A stretch of 46,170 nt of DNA from an uncultured Prevotellaceae bacterium (GCA_902784615.1 CACZVN010000023.1:1-46170); one strand, 5' to 3'. Counted from the first letter of the stretch, positions 17,010 through 26,545 are shown. Notes: generated by a model not told the origin, from the letters alone. Program-made: numbers and translations.

Positions 17010-18578
17010 ATGAAAAAAATCGCTTTTTTGCTCACCAGCGTGATGCTGGCCACAGCAACAACCGCCACGGCAGGTGGCATCTTAACCAACACGAATCAGA
17101 GTATTGACTTTCTACGTAATCCTGCGCGCGACGCAGCCATCGGTCTCGATGGTGTCTATAGCAATCCCGCTGGTGTCGCCTTCCTCCCTGAGGGTTTCCA
17201 TCTCGGTTTCAACTGGCAGTACGCTCATCAGACGCGTACCATCACCAGCACGAACCCTGTCTTCGCCCTGGGTCGCAAGAACGACGGCCAGAGCACCAAG
17301 ATCTTCGAGGGCGTGGCCGATGCCCCGTTCATCCCGTCGCTGCAGGCAGCCTATAATAAAGGAGACTGGAGCATCCAGTTCAACTTCTCCATCCCTGGAG
17401 GTGGAGGTAGTTGTGAGTTTGCCGACGGTCTCGGTTCCTTCGAGAGCGTAGTGGGCAACATCGCCAACCAGTTGAAGGGTCTCGACCAGATTGCCACTGC
17501 CCTCGGCCAACAGGCCCCTGGCGTCAGCGGCTACGACATGGACGGCTACATGCAGGGCCGACAGTACTACTTCGGTTTCCAACTCGGTGCCGCCTATAAG
17601 ATCACGCCCGACCTCTCTGTCTATGGTGGTTTGCGCCTGCTCTATGGCAATGCCACCTATAAGGCCAAGATCAGCAACATTCAGGTGAAGACCGCAGGCG
17701 GCTACGTCGAGTTCGGCAGTTTCCTCCAGTCAGCCACGGCCATGGTCGATGGCGGTATCACCTACGTCAATAGCAGTCTGGAACAAGTGAATGCTGGCAT
17801 GGCACAGTATGAGGCTGCAGGTGCCACCGCGCTGCCCGAGTACCAGCAACTCGCAGCCATGAAGGCCCAACTCGAAAGTTCGGCTGCCACACTGGAGAAC
17901 ACCAACGTCAGCCTCAACCAGTTGCAGAAATATTCCGAGGGCGTCAACCTGCTCTGTAACCAGAGTGGCGTCGGCATCGCTCCCATCCTCGGCATCGACT
18001 ACCGTGTAGGTCCCTTCAATTTCGCCGCCAAGTACGAGTTCAAGACACAGATCCACATGACCAACGAATCGACCGTGAACAAGGCCAGTGAGATCCCCGC
18101 CGTCAACAAGTTCCGTGACGGTGAGAAGATTGATGAGGACATCCCCGCCCAGTTGGCCGTCGGCGCCATGTGGAACATCACCGACGCCATCCGCCTGAAC
18201 CTCGGCTACCATCATTTCTACGACAAGAACGTGAAGTGGTACAACAACACGCAGGACCTGCTCGACGGTGGTACCAACGAATATCTTGGCGGTGCAGAGT
18301 GGGACGTTACCAACAAACTCACCATTTCTGCAGGTGCCCAGGCCACGCGCTACCAGTTGACGGATGCCTACATGAACGATATGTCGTTCGTTGTCAACAG
18401 CGTCAGTTTCGGCTTCGGCTTCAACTACAAGGCCACCGACAAGATCACCCTGAAGGCCGCCTACTTCCAGACGAACTACGAGGACTACGACCGCGTCACC
18501 TCGCGCGAGCCGCTCATCAGCGACAGTTTCACCCGTACCAACCGCGTGCTGGGCATCGGCTGTGAAGTCGCACTGTAA
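17010..18578 (+). CDS. OmpP1/FadL/TodX-family outer-membrane transporter
   Basis: A 522-residue outer-membrane barrel. After the signal peptide (cleavage near TATAG) comes the family start GGILTNTNQSIDFLRNPARDAAIGLDGVYSNPAGVAFLPEG (shown by its parts SIDFLRNPARD and YSNPAGVA), typical of Bacteroidetes OmpP1 proteins. Alternating strands such as YYFGFQLGAAYKI and VYGGLRLLYGNATYK continue to the end. FadL-type channels carry long-chain fatty acids or other hydrophobic compounds across the outer membrane; the substrate here is unknown. A helix-rich insert lies at about 255-310. Its TAA abuts the TAA of the convergent priA gene. Confidence 0.85.
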   Translation: MKKIAFLLTSVMLATATTATAGGILTNTNQSIDFLRNPARDAAIGLDGVYSNPAGVAFLPEGFHLGFNWQYAHQTRTITSTNPVFALGRKNDGQSTKIFEGVADAPFIPSLQAAYNKGDWSIQFNFSIPGGGGSCEFADGLGSFESVVGNIANQLKGLDQIATALGQQAPGVSGYDMDGYMQGRQYYFGFQLGAAYKITPDLSVYGGLRLLYGNATYKAKISNIQVKTAGGYVEFGSFLQSATAMVDGGITYVNSSLEQVNAGMAQYEAAGATALPEYQQLAAMKAQLESSAATLENTNVSLNQLQKYSEGVNLLCNQSGVGIAPILGIDYRVGPFNFAAKYEFKTQIHMTNESTVNKASEIPAVNKFRDGEKIDEDIPAQLAVGAMWNITDAIRLNLGYHHFYDKNVKWYNNTQDLLDGGTNEYLGGAEWDVTNKLTISAGAQATRYQLTDAYMNDMSFVVNSVSFGFGFNYKATDKITLKAAYFQTNYEDYDRVTSREPLISDSFTRTNRVLGIGCEVAL

Positions 18579-20858
18579 TTACAGCGGATCTACGTCGTAG
18601 TAAATTTGCAGCGAGGAATAGCGCTTGTCTTGCAGCATCTGCTGTTGGGCAAGCGCTAAATATTTGCGCACGTCGGCCATGTTCAGGCCGAGTTCGAGTT
18701 TCAGCACGAGTTTACGGATGGAGAGCGACTTCACCTTGGCCACGGAGGGTTTGTCGGGACCAAGGACACGCAAACCAAACCACTGGCGCAGACGACTGGC
18801 CAGTTCGATGCCTGCCGTCTCGACGAGACTGTCTGTACGATGTTTCAGATAGACATCGATGAGACGGTAATAAGGGGGATAATGGAACTGCTGGCGCTCG
18901 GCTATCAGCGAACGGTAGAAAGCGGGATAGTCATTGCGCACCACCTGATGGATGAGGGGCAGATCAGGACTCTTGGTCTGTAGGATGACGAGGCCGCGCT
19001 TACCCTTACGCCCTGCACGGCCGCTGACCTGCGACATCATCATGAAGGCATGCTCGTAAGCACGGAAGTCAGGATAGTTGAGCATGGTGTCGGCATTGAG
19101 GATGCCTACCACGCTAACCTTATCGAAGTCGAGACCCTTGGAGATCATCTGCGTGCCGATGAGCAGATTGGTGCGCCCTGCGGAGAAGTCACTGATGAGC
19201 CGTTCGTAGGCGTTGCGGCTACGCGTGGTGTCGAAATCCATACGGGCGATACGGGCCTCGGGGAAGATGTCGTGCACCTCGGCCTCGATCTTCTCCGTAC
19301 CGTAGCCACGTGTCTGCAACTCCTTACAGCCACAGGCGGGGCACTCCGTCGGCACCTGATAGGTATAACCGCAGTAGTGGCACGTGAGTTGGTTAAGGTT
19401 CCGATGAAAGGTTAGCGAGACGTCGCAGTGCTGGCAGTGGGGCACCCAGCCACACTGCTTACACTCGATCATCGGCGCGTAGCCGCGACGGTTCTGGAAG
19501 AGGATGGCCTGTTCACCACGTTCCAAGGCCTCGCGCACCTTATTTAATAAAAGGGGCGAAAAGGGGCCATGCATCATCTTGCGGTGCTGCAGGTCCTTGA
19601 TATCCACGACTTGGATCTCAGGCAGTTCGATGCCCTTGTATCTTTGGAAAAGTTCGACAAGGCCGTACTTGTTGGTCTTTGCGTTGTGGTAAGTTTCGAG
19701 GGATGGCGTCGCCGTGCCGAGGAGTGTCTTCGCCCCAAACATCTGTGCCAGCATGATGGCCGTGCTGCGGGCATGGTAGCGGGGCATGGGATCCTGCTGC
19801 TTATACGAGGTCTCATGTTCCTCGTCGATGATGACCAGTCCGAGGTTCTGGAAAGGGAGGAAAACGGCACTGCGGGCACCAAGGATCACGTCGTAGGGAT
19901 TCTGGGAGAGTTGTTTCTGCCAGATCTCTACGCGCTCGGCATCGGAATATTTGGAATGGTAGATGCCCAGACGGTTACCGAAGACGTGCTGGAGGCGCTG
20001 CATGATCTGCACCGTGAGTGCGATCTCAGGCAGGAGGTAGAGCACTTGCCTTTTCTGTTCCAATGCCTGACGGATCAAGTGGATATAGACCTCGGTCTTG
20101 CCACTGGAGGTGACACCGTGGAGGAGGGTAACATTCTTTTTCAGGAAAGAGAACTGGATCTTATTGTAGGCGTCCTGCTGGACGGCACTCAGGGGTTTGA
20201 TATTCTCCAGATGGGGTTCGCCACCATGGTTCAGACGGCCTACTTCCTGCTCGTAGGTTTCTAAGAGTCCGCGCTTTATCAGGGCGGTGACCGTCGCCAA
20301 GGAGTGGCCTTGGTTGAGGAGTTCGTCGCGGGTGATGTCCCCCTGTGAGGAGAGGGTCAGATAGTCGATGAAGGCTTTCTGCTGAGAGGGAGCGCGCTGG
20401 AGCATGTCGAGGGCGATATGGAGCGCCTGCTCGTTGCGGAACTTGGGGGTGAGACGGATGTAGGTCTCCGTCTTGGGACGATAGCCGTCTTCGGCCTTCA
20501 GTCCTGCGGGGAGGGCAGCCTTATAGACCTCGCCAATGGGTGACATGTAATAGTCGGAGATCCATTGCCAGAGGTGTAATTGGCTACCAAGCAAAATGGG
20601 TGATACGTCAAGTACCTGAAGGATGGGTTTGATCTGCGACACACAGGGGACAGTCCCCATGTAATCCGTTCGCTGCGCTCCCTCCTCACACGGGGGACAG
20701 TCCCCGTGTGTCGAGGCAACGATGCCGACATAGGTCTTGTTACGACCAAAAGGAACCAGGACACGACAGCCAACGACAACATGCCGCTCCAACTCGGACG
20801 GAACGGAATAAGTGAACACGCCGTCGAGAGGAAGCGGCAGAATGACGTCGATATACAA
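18579..20858 (-). CDS. priA: primosomal protein N' (replication restart helicase)
   Basis: A 759-residue SF2 helicase that reloads the replisome at stalled forks. The N-terminal 3'-DNA-binding domain (about 1-105) precedes Walker A GVTSSGKTEVY (near 250), DEEH (near 343), the eight-cysteine zinc region (about 462-525: CKQCGWVPHCQHC, CHYCGYTY, CPACGC), and helicase C-terminal motifs with SQVSGRAGR. The oddity is residues 49-74, encoded by the palindromic element at 20638-20712, which lies between strands of the DNA-binding domain (YVGIVAS before, QIKPILQVLD after). This loop is longer than expected, Cys- and Pro-rich, and differs from family sequence. The frame stays open throughout. Confidence 0.94.
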   Translation of the reverse strand: MYIDVILPLPLDGVFTYSVPSELERHVVVGCRVLVPFGRNKTYVGIVASTHGDCPPCEEGAQRTDYMGTVPCVSQIKPILQVLDVSPILLGSQLHLWQWISDYYMSPIGEVYKAALPAGLKAEDGYRPKTETYIRLTPKFRNEQALHIALDMLQRAPSQQKAFIDYLTLSSQGDITRDELLNQGHSLATVTALIKRGLLETYEQEVGRLNHGGEPHLENIKPLSAVQQDAYNKIQFSFLKKNVTLLHGVTSSGKTEVYIHLIRQALEQKRQVLYLLPEIALTVQIMQRLQHVFGNRLGIYHSKYSDAERVEIWQKQLSQNPYDVILGARSAVFLPFQNLGLVIIDEEHETSYKQQDPMPRYHARSTAIMLAQMFGAKTLLGTATPSLETYHNAKTNKYGLVELFQRYKGIELPEIQVVDIKDLQHRKMMHGPFSPLLLNKVREALERGEQAILFQNRRGYAPMIECKQCGWVPHCQHCDVSLTFHRNLNQLTCHYCGYTYQVPTECPACGCKELQTRGYGTEKIEAEVHDIFPEARIARMDFDTTRSRNAYERLISDFSAGRTNLLIGTQMISKGLDFDKVSVVGILNADTMLNYPDFRAYEHAFMMMSQVSGRAGRKGKRGLVILQTKSPDLPLIHQVVRNDYPAFYRSLIAERQQFHYPPYYRLIDVYLKHRTDSLVETAGIELASRLRQWFGLRVLGPDKPSVAKVKSLSIRKLVLKLELGLNMADVRKYLALAQQQMLQDKRYSSLQIYYDVDPL
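20638..20712. repeat. 75-bp double-palindrome element inside priA
   Basis: Two copies of GGGGACAGTCCCC (20646-20658 and 20693-20705), each flanked by ACAC/GTGT-type arms. The outer ends are GACACAC and GTGTGTC, so the whole element is also an inverted repeat. It is exactly 25 codons long and keeps the priA frame. See findings. Confidence 0.8.
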
Positions 20859-20887
20859 TTATCGTTTTACGAATTTAGATATACTAC

Positions 20888-21460
20888 TTAGAAATAAAAG
20901 GCTGCACCAATCTGCCAGGCGTTGTTATGGGTGTCAACGTCGTCGTAGCCTGTGAACTCACCAGACTTACCTGCGGCGAGGTTATAGGTGAAGCCGATCT
21001 CCAGATGACCCAGAAGCGTAAGACCTGCGCCAAAGTTGATGCTCAGGTTAGCGTCCTTCAGACGATACTCACCAACTTCCGTGTCATACACTTTATCGCT
21101 GACAGGGAAACCAAACTGAGGACCAGCAGTCAGATAGATACCCGCCTTATTGCCAAGACCGATGTTGTAACGGGCGTTGACAGGGATATTCAGTGACTTC
21201 TGCTTAATATCAGTATCCTCGACCTTTGCGCTGCGCTGGTCGTAAAGAGCGGCGATATCCACACCGAAGCCCAAGGGCAGGGAGATCTTCACTGTGGGGC
21301 CAATATAGAAACCCGTCTGGTTATCGGACTTGTAAACATCCTCACTAAACGTCATCTTCGTGATGTTCAGACCGCCCTTCACACCAAACTTCACACCTTG
21401 TGCCTGAGCCGTCATCGTCACGGCTGCGAAGAGCACGACTAAAGTCAAAATTTTCTTCAT
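20888..21460 (-). CDS. outer-membrane beta-barrel (porin-family) protein
   Basis: A 190-residue secreted protein with signal peptide MKKILTLVVLFAAVTMTAQAQ, then GVKFGVKGGLNITKMTFSE and about eight amphipathic strands ending in AWQIGAAFYF with a terminal Phe. This is the small OmpW/OmpX-like barrel type (outer-membrane protein beta-barrel domain) common in Bacteroidetes. Function unknown; often structural or adhesion-related. It has a -7 element at 21491-21498 and a terminator of the T9SS operon just upstream. It lies 29 bp ahead of priA and may be co-transcribed with it. Confidence 0.82.
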   Translation of the reverse strand: MKKILTLVVLFAAVTMTAQAQGVKFGVKGGLNITKMTFSEDVYKSDNQTGFYIGPTVKISLPLGFGVDIAALYDQRSAKVEDTDIKQKSLNIPVNARYNIGLGNKAGIYLTAGPQFGFPVSDKVYDTEVGEYRLKDANLSINFGAGLTLLGHLEIGFTYNLAAGKSGEFTGYDDVDTHNNAWQIGAAFYF

Positions 21461-21490
21461 GATTGATTCTGTTTAAAATGTATGATGGTG

Positions 21491-21498
21491 CAAAGATA
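21491..21498 (-). promoter_or_regulatory. -7 element for the small barrel gene
   Basis: TATCTTTG on the minus strand, 30 bp before the ATG at 21460 and immediately after the terminator hairpin of the gldN side. The -33 element is not clear. Confidence 0.5.
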
Positions 21499-21500
21499 CG

Positions 21501-21529
21501 AAAAAAGAGCGAATGATCGCTCTTTTTTT
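21501..21529 (-). terminator. rho-independent terminator of the T9SS operon
   Basis: On the minus strand an A-run, the stem GAGCGA-TCAT-TCGCTC, and a T-run follow the gldN stop by about 30 bp. The A/T flanks extend the stem and allow termination in both directions. Confidence 0.8.
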
Positions 21530-21554
21530 CTATTTTTTCTTGTCAGTACCTAAA

Positions 21555-22616
21555 TTAGTGTCTCTGCCGACGTACGGTGACACGTGCAGAACCACTGCTG
21601 GAGGAACTGGTACTGCTCTTCGGCTTGCTGGTCTTCGTACGACGGGAACTGCTGGCAGAGGCAGATGACGACTTCGCCTTTGTCTTGGTCTTGGCAGCCT
21701 TGACGTCCATCTTAGCGATACTGTCGAGCGAGTCTTTCTTCTCCGGGTCGCCAAAGATATTCTTACGGAAGGCCTCCAGTTCTTTCTCTATCCGTTTCTG
21801 TTCGGTAGAGAGTTTGGTGGTGTCGCCATCACAGAGCTGTATGAGCGTCTTACCTTGTGCGTTATTCGTCTTATAGATCTTACCACGATACATGTTGAGC
21901 GTGAAATAATCGTCCATCGACATCGTTGCGGCATTATTCAGACTGCTCGTCATTACCGTCTGACGGGTGAGGAAGGGTTCCATGTCGCTGTATTTCACCC
22001 AGAAAAGCGGATACTGGGTGGCCTCTCCACCCCAGTCGTCATCGCGCATCATCACTGGACAAAGGGCCAGCACCTTGATATGGAATGAGGCGTTAGCCTG
22101 ATCATAATAAGCACTCTCCTTCAGGTAGTACTTCCGAACTTCAGAGGAGGGAATATCGCTATTATCCACCTTGAGTTTTCCGTCTTGTTCCTCATAGAAG
22201 ATATGATAGTTGTCGAGGATGGTCTTCATCTGAACCCTCGCCTCATCCGTAAACACATCGCTGCCATCCGTCGGATACTCATAGACAGGAATGTAGCCAT
22301 TCTGTGCCAGTTTGAAGATATAGGTAAACAAGTTCACCTCCTTGCCCTGTGGCTCCACGGGATAGTAGAGGCCGGCATTCTCATCCTTCGTCAGGTCAAT
22401 CTCACGGTAGATATCACGCCGCCACACTACTTCCTCGGGCATATCCACTGCCGTCGGGAAAGAGATCTGTGCCCGCATGGACATCGCGGAAGAAGGGTTT
22501 TTCTTCTTTTGTTGCTGTTCCGTCTGCTGCTGTTGCTGGGTACGACGCTGCTTGGGCTGTGCTTGCACTGCACCAGCCATCAGCACTATCGTCAATAAGA
22601 ACAATACTCTTTTCAT
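21555..22616 (-). CDS. gldN: type IX secretion / gliding protein GldN (PorN)
   Basis: A 353-residue periplasmic protein with signal peptide MKRVLFLLTIVLMAGAVQAQ, a Gln/Lys-rich linker (22-42) and the GldN core (about 50-290), with WRRDIYREIDL, NAGLYYPVEP and KYYLKESAYYD. GldN/PorN forms a ring with GldK/PorK under the outer membrane in the T9SS (established). The last about 55 residues are a Ser/Lys/Arg-rich, probably disordered tail, longer than the core needs. Last gene of the operon, 21 bp after gldM, followed by a terminator. Confidence 0.92.
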   Translation of the reverse strand: MKRVLFLLTIVLMAGAVQAQPKQRRTQQQQQTEQQQKKKNPSSAMSMRAQISFPTAVDMPEEVVWRRDIYREIDLTKDENAGLYYPVEPQGKEVNLFTYIFKLAQNGYIPVYEYPTDGSDVFTDEARVQMKTILDNYHIFYEEQDGKLKVDNSDIPSSEVRKYYLKESAYYDQANASFHIKVLALCPVMMRDDDWGGEATQYPLFWVKYSDMEPFLTRQTVMTSSLNNAATMSMDDYFTLNMYRGKIYKTNNAQGKTLIQLCDGDTTKLSTEQKRIEKELEAFRKNIFGDPEKKDSLDSIAKMDVKAAKTKTKAKSSSASASSSRRTKTSKPKSSTSSSSSGSARVTVRRQRH

Positions 22617-22637
22617 ATCATCAATAAACTATAAACT

Positions 22638-24203
22638 CTATTTCACAATGATTTCCATCGGATTCTGAAGCGTTCGCGTCAATCCATCAGGACCTACCAC
22701 CGTCACGCGGGAGATATAGAAACGGCGGTTGCGCGCCAGTTTACGGAAGGTGTCCCTCTGGCGACTGGAGAACGACGCACCTTCCGAGGCCATCGGTACG
22801 GCATTACCCATATTGTCGAAGAACACGGTCTCGAACGACTGCACACGGAAGCCGATGTCGAGGATTCCATCATCAATGGCTGCTCCAATGGCATCGGCTG
22901 CCACCAACTGTGACTTGGCCAGGCCACCTCCCTTATAACGGGTGGGATTACCATGTTCATCCTTCATGGCGATATACGGCGTGGGATCAGGCAGTTTCCT
23001 GACACGGAAGGTGTATTGTCCCATCTGCTGGGGGTGACCCGTATTGGTGGAGACCACGGTGATCGTGGCATTCTCTCCGATCTTAGCCGGACGGGCAATA
23101 TACTTGCCCGGTCCTACGGGCTGCAAGGTACCGTTGGTCATCGAGGCCTGCACCTTGCTGAGGGGTACACCAGGCACACTGACGCTGATGGGATTGTTAT
23201 AGCCCGCATACAGCATGTTCATCAGGTCGGCAGATACTGTGGCACTAGGATCCACCACCGTATATTTCTGTGAGAAATCACGACGGATACGTTCGCCATT
23301 GCCGTTGACGGTCTCCAGATAGCCTGCGAGCGTGAAGTCGCCCGTGGCCCCACAGATCCGCTCATAGAGATTATCCTGGAGCGTCACCTTCTGATTACCT
23401 ATATAGATATCTGGCACCTGCGTCGTATCAACGGCGGCCATCACGATATGGGCCGAGAATTTATCGCCACGAACGATCGTCTGAGAGTTGGGGATAACGA
23501 AGGCTTCCAGGGCATTCACGCGGATATCCTTCACGTCGATATTCTGCACCAGCGTGTGAAGCACCTCACCCTCGGCATAGCGCACGTCGCTCTGCAACTT
23601 CGAGAGCAGGGTAACGGCAGCTGCCGCTGGCATCGACTCAAACATATATTCCTGCCAGTTCTTTCCCATCGTCATGGCATTCTTGGGAATCTCAGTGGTG
23701 AGGTTACTGGCAATGATCTCTTTCTGTTTCTCGTCTGTCACCATCTTCAGCATCCGTTGACGGAAGGAGTTGATGGCATCAAAGAGTTCCTGTCCGCGTC
23801 CACCACTGATCGAGAGCATCACCTGAGTGGCGGCCTCAAGGTCTTCTTTGTTACGTATATTCTGAGGATCGCCGTCCCTGCCGTCAGCCTCCTGTACGAT
23901 AGCCAGTTTCAGGTCTGCCGCGAGGTTATAGAGCGAGTCGCTCATCTGGCGTACCCGCTGGGCACGGTCGTACCACATCTTCACCTTCTGGGGATTAGCC
24001 TTCATCTGCGCATCGAAGTCCTCATAGATGGCCAGATTCTCCTTCGCCGAGTTGCCCGTCGTACGGTTCAGGCTCTCCTCCACGATGGAGAAGCCGTTGA
24101 GCACCTCCGTGGAGACATTCAGCGCGAGCATGGCCATCAAGACGACATACATCAGATTGATCATCTTCTGGCGCGGTGATACGGGTCTTTTCTTGATTGC
24201 CAT
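22638..24203 (-). CDS. gldM: type IX secretion motor subunit GldM (PorM)
   Basis: A 521-residue inner-membrane protein with one N-terminal membrane helix (about 14-34, MINLMYVVLMAMLALNVS) and a long periplasmic part of four domains. GldM/PorM with GldL/PorL makes the proton-powered rotary motor that energises the T9SS (established). The opening SPRQKMINLMYVVLMAMLALNVSTEVLNGF is the family hallmark (parts quoted: RQKMINLMYVVL, LALNVSTEVL). Length is normal. It starts 4 bp after gldL, so tight coupling is likely. Confidence 0.94.
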   Translation of the reverse strand: MAIKKRPVSPRQKMINLMYVVLMAMLALNVSTEVLNGFSIVEESLNRTTGNSAKENLAIYEDFDAQMKANPQKVKMWYDRAQRVRQMSDSLYNLAADLKLAIVQEADGRDGDPQNIRNKEDLEAATQVMLSISGGRGQELFDAINSFRQRMLKMVTDEKQKEIIASNLTTEIPKNAMTMGKNWQEYMFESMPAAAAVTLLSKLQSDVRYAEGEVLHTLVQNIDVKDIRVNALEAFVIPNSQTIVRGDKFSAHIVMAAVDTTQVPDIYIGNQKVTLQDNLYERICGATGDFTLAGYLETVNGNGERIRRDFSQKYTVVDPSATVSADLMNMLYAGYNNPISVSVPGVPLSKVQASMTNGTLQPVGPGKYIARPAKIGENATITVVSTNTGHPQQMGQYTFRVRKLPDPTPYIAMKDEHGNPTRYKGGGLAKSQLVAADAIGAAIDDGILDIGFRVQSFETVFFDNMGNAVPMASEGASFSSRQRDTFRKLARNRRFYISRVTVVGPDGLTRTLQNPMEIIVK

Positions 24204-24207
24204 CTTG

Positions 24208-24993
24208 CTATACGTTCATCTTGACGGTCATCGCCTCAATCATACGGGCGTAAATCTTATTCAGTTCAAGGATCTGAGCCGCCATCTTCTTGGTCTGTTC
24301 GTTGATCTCGTCGATAGTACCGATCTGTGCACTGGCACTCTTCAACTGCATCTCATAAACCTTGGTGATGCCTGTCAGCGTACGGTTCAGGTTCTCCATT
24401 TCCTCGGAGTCGTGCGTCAGGCGCTCGCTCTGTGCAGAGACACGGGAGAGCATCTCCGTCAGACGCTTCAGTTCATCCACATAATTGGTAGTGGCCTCCT
24501 CAAGTTCGGGGTTCACCTGCGGCAGAGCCACTGCAGAACCACCAGCCACCGTGGTCACTGATGACGATACTGCAGCTGTCGCCTCCGTATCCACGACAGG
24601 TGCCTCTTCTGCAGACGGCATCGGCAAACCGCTGCCAGTTCCTGCTCCTCCGCCAATGATGATCGTACCACCATTGCCGCCAATAACGGTAGCCTGGGGG
24701 CTTTCTTCCGGTAAGTCATCACCTGTTCTCATGTGAGTATCCAGTTCCATACCGTCTGCTGTCTTATCGAAGGGACGGTCGAAGGCCGAGATAAAGAACA
24801 CAAACACCTCCGTTCCCATGCCAAGGAACAGGAAGAAGTTGGCTCCCGGAAGGTGTGTCAGTTTAAAGAGCGTACCCAGGATCACAATCGAGGCACCCCA
24901 ACTGTATGCATAGTTCAGGAATGTCTGACCAGGCACACTGTCCATCCATTTCTGCAGCCTATATACGAAATTTAACTTGCTATATGTTGTCAT
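24208..24993 (-). CDS. gldL: type IX secretion motor subunit GldL (PorL)
   Basis: About 261 residues, counting from the ATG at 24993 (MTTYSKLNFVY); an upstream TTG at 25008 would add five residues and is less likely. Two membrane helices (about 25-75: YAYSWGASIVILGTLFKL and FFLFLGMGTEVFVFFISAF) carry the conserved Glu of the GldL motor near the second helix (GTEVFVF). A Gly/Ala-rich linker (about 100-155) and a cytosolic coiled-coil (about 165-255) follow. Partner of GldM. Confidence 0.92.
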   Translation of the reverse strand: MTTYSKLNFVYRLQKWMDSVPGQTFLNYAYSWGASIVILGTLFKLTHLPGANFFLFLGMGTEVFVFFISAFDRPFDKTADGMELDTHMRTGDDLPEESPQATVIGGNGGTIIIGGGAGTGSGLPMPSAEEAPVVDTEATAAVSSSVTTVAGGSAVALPQVNPELEEATTNYVDELKRLTEMLSRVSAQSERLTHDSEEMENLNRTLTGITKVYEMQLKSASAQIGTIDEINEQTKKMAAQILELNKIYARMIEAMTVKMNV

Positions 24994-25012
24994 GTTGTTA
25001 TTGAACAATTGG

Positions 25013-25036
25013 ACTATTTCACTATTTTACAATTTC
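25013..25036. repeat. three tandem octamers between gldK and gldL
   Basis: ACTATTTC, ACTATTTT, ACAATTTC in a row, followed by weaker copies to 25052. They lie in the 52-bp gldK-gldL spacer. Confidence 0.7.
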
Positions 25037-25045
25037 ACGATCGGG

Positions 25046-26545
25046 CTATTTTTTCTTTGCCTTTTCACTGGTGGTGTTTGCCAGACTGCGCACACAACGG
25101 AAGCCGATGTAGGAACGCGGTTGGTTCTGATACTCCGAGGAACGCCATGCCGAGCGGATATACGACTCAGGATCCTTCCACGAGCCGCCGCGGACACTCT
25201 TCTTCTTCAGGCGATAAGGATCCTCAAGAGCAGCGTTGTATTTCAACTGTGGATTGATATCATTCATGGCATCGACACCTGCCTCGGTATAGACCGTGCT
25301 GGTCCACTCTGCCACATTACCTGCCATATCGTACAGACCATTGCTGTTGGCGGAATAGATGCCCACACGGCTGGTAATCAGGTTGCCGTCCTTCGTATAG
25401 TTACCGTCGTCGGGCTTGAAGTTGGCATAGAAGCAGCCCTTGCCACTAGCCACGTCCTCATTGTCCCAAGGAAACTCATTCTGATCCTTGCCACGGGCAG
25501 CATATTCCCACTCTGCCTCTGTCGGCAGACGATAGCGCTGCACGAAACGGGCTGCGGGACCAAGTCCCTTCAGCAGATATTCCGTACGCCAGGCACAGAA
25601 AGCATTGGCCTGCTCCCATGTCACGCCCACAACAGGATAATCATTATAGGCGGGATTAGAGAAGTAGTAGCGCATATACATCTCATTGTCGGCATTGGGA
25701 AAGTCATTCACCCAACAGGTGGTATCAGGGAACACGTTAACGATATAGGTATTCAGGAAATCCCAGGGACCTGTCAACTGACGGTTGATCGTTTCCCTGA
25801 TGATCTTACCCTCGTCATCGACATAGGCGGTGTCTTTGGATATCCACACTTGTTCGTTAGGATCAACAGTAATGTCTGTGTTCAGGTTACGTTCCTGTGG
25901 GTTGAGACGATTACGGCGCAGGGCAGCGGCTGTATAATCGTAAACCTCGTAACGGTAGTTCATCTGACGGTAGTCGAGCATCTTCTCGCCCGTCACGGGA
26001 TTGGTCACGTAGAGACCATCGATGATTTCCTGTTCATCCTCACTAGGCTTTCGTGGCAGGGATTTCTTCCAGTTAATAAAACTGCCGATCTCCTCACCAT
26101 CCTTATCCGTCTTCACCGTCTTATAGGTCTCGTCGATCTCGGCCAGACGTTCACGGAGGATAGAGTCGCGCACGTAATAGACGAACTGGCGGTACTTGGA
26201 ATTAGTCACCTCTGTTTCGTCCATCCAGAAGCCTTCGACGGAGATGTCCCTCACAGGCGTATTCTTACCCCAGAGACTGTCCTGCTTCTCAATACCCATC
26301 TTCAGATGGCCCCGCTTCACCAGCGTCATGCCGTAGGGCGTGGGCTCGGTAAACGTCCTGCCCCCTGTTCCTGTCACCTCACCACCGCCTGATGTAGCAA
26401 TTTTGCTGCCAAAACAACCAGTCAAAAGAATGAGAAATGAAGATACTGAGAGAATGAGAAATGCCCTTTGTGTCACTCTCTCTCTTCTTCTCTTTCTCAC
26501 TTCCATTTCCATTCTTGTTTTCATATCATATCTCATTTTCTTCAT
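25046..26545 (-). CDS. gldK: type IX secretion lipoprotein GldK (PorK)
   Basis: A 499-residue lipoprotein with lipobox LLTGC near residue 43 and a formylglycine-generating-enzyme-like fold (about 70-490: GFWMDETEVTNSKYRQFV, RLPTEAEWEYAARG, VRGGSWKD, IGFRCVRS). In the T9SS the fold is structural; GldK and GldN form the outer-membrane-associated ring. The n-region before the lipobox is unusually long and basic (RKRRRERVTQR), so later Met codons are also possible starts. The start codon lies inside one arm of a 16-bp perfect inverted repeat (26428-26554). 25 bp after porP. Confidence 0.92.
   Translation of the reverse strand: MKKMRYDMKTRMEMEVRKRRRERVTQRAFLILSVSSFLILLTGCFGSKIATSGGGEVTGTGGRTFTEPTPYGMTLVKRGHLKMGIEKQDSLWGKNTPVRDISVEGFWMDETEVTNSKYRQFVYYVRDSILRERLAEIDETYKTVKTDKDGEEIGSFINWKKSLPRKPSEDEQEIIDGLYVTNPVTGEKMLDYRQMNYRYEVYDYTAAALRRNRLNPQERNLNTDITVDPNEQVWISKDTAYVDDEGKIIRETINRQLTGPWDFLNTYIVNVFPDTTCWVNDFPNADNEMYMRYYFSNPAYNDYPVVGVTWEQANAFCAWRTEYLLKGLGPAARFVQRYRLPTEAEWEYAARGKDQNEFPWDNEDVASGKGCFYANFKPDDGNYTKDGNLITSRVGIYSANSNGLYDMAGNVAEWTSTVYTEAGVDAMNDINPQLKYNAALEDPYRLKKKSVRGGSWKDPESYIRSAWRSSEYQNQPRSYIGFRCVRSLANTTSEKAKKK

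Noticed and set aside
24977-26392. Long plus-strand open frame of 471 codons
   Set aside because: It lies antisense to gldK and part of gldL, both of which have clear family motifs; its product has no recognisable domain and reflects codon bias on the other strand.
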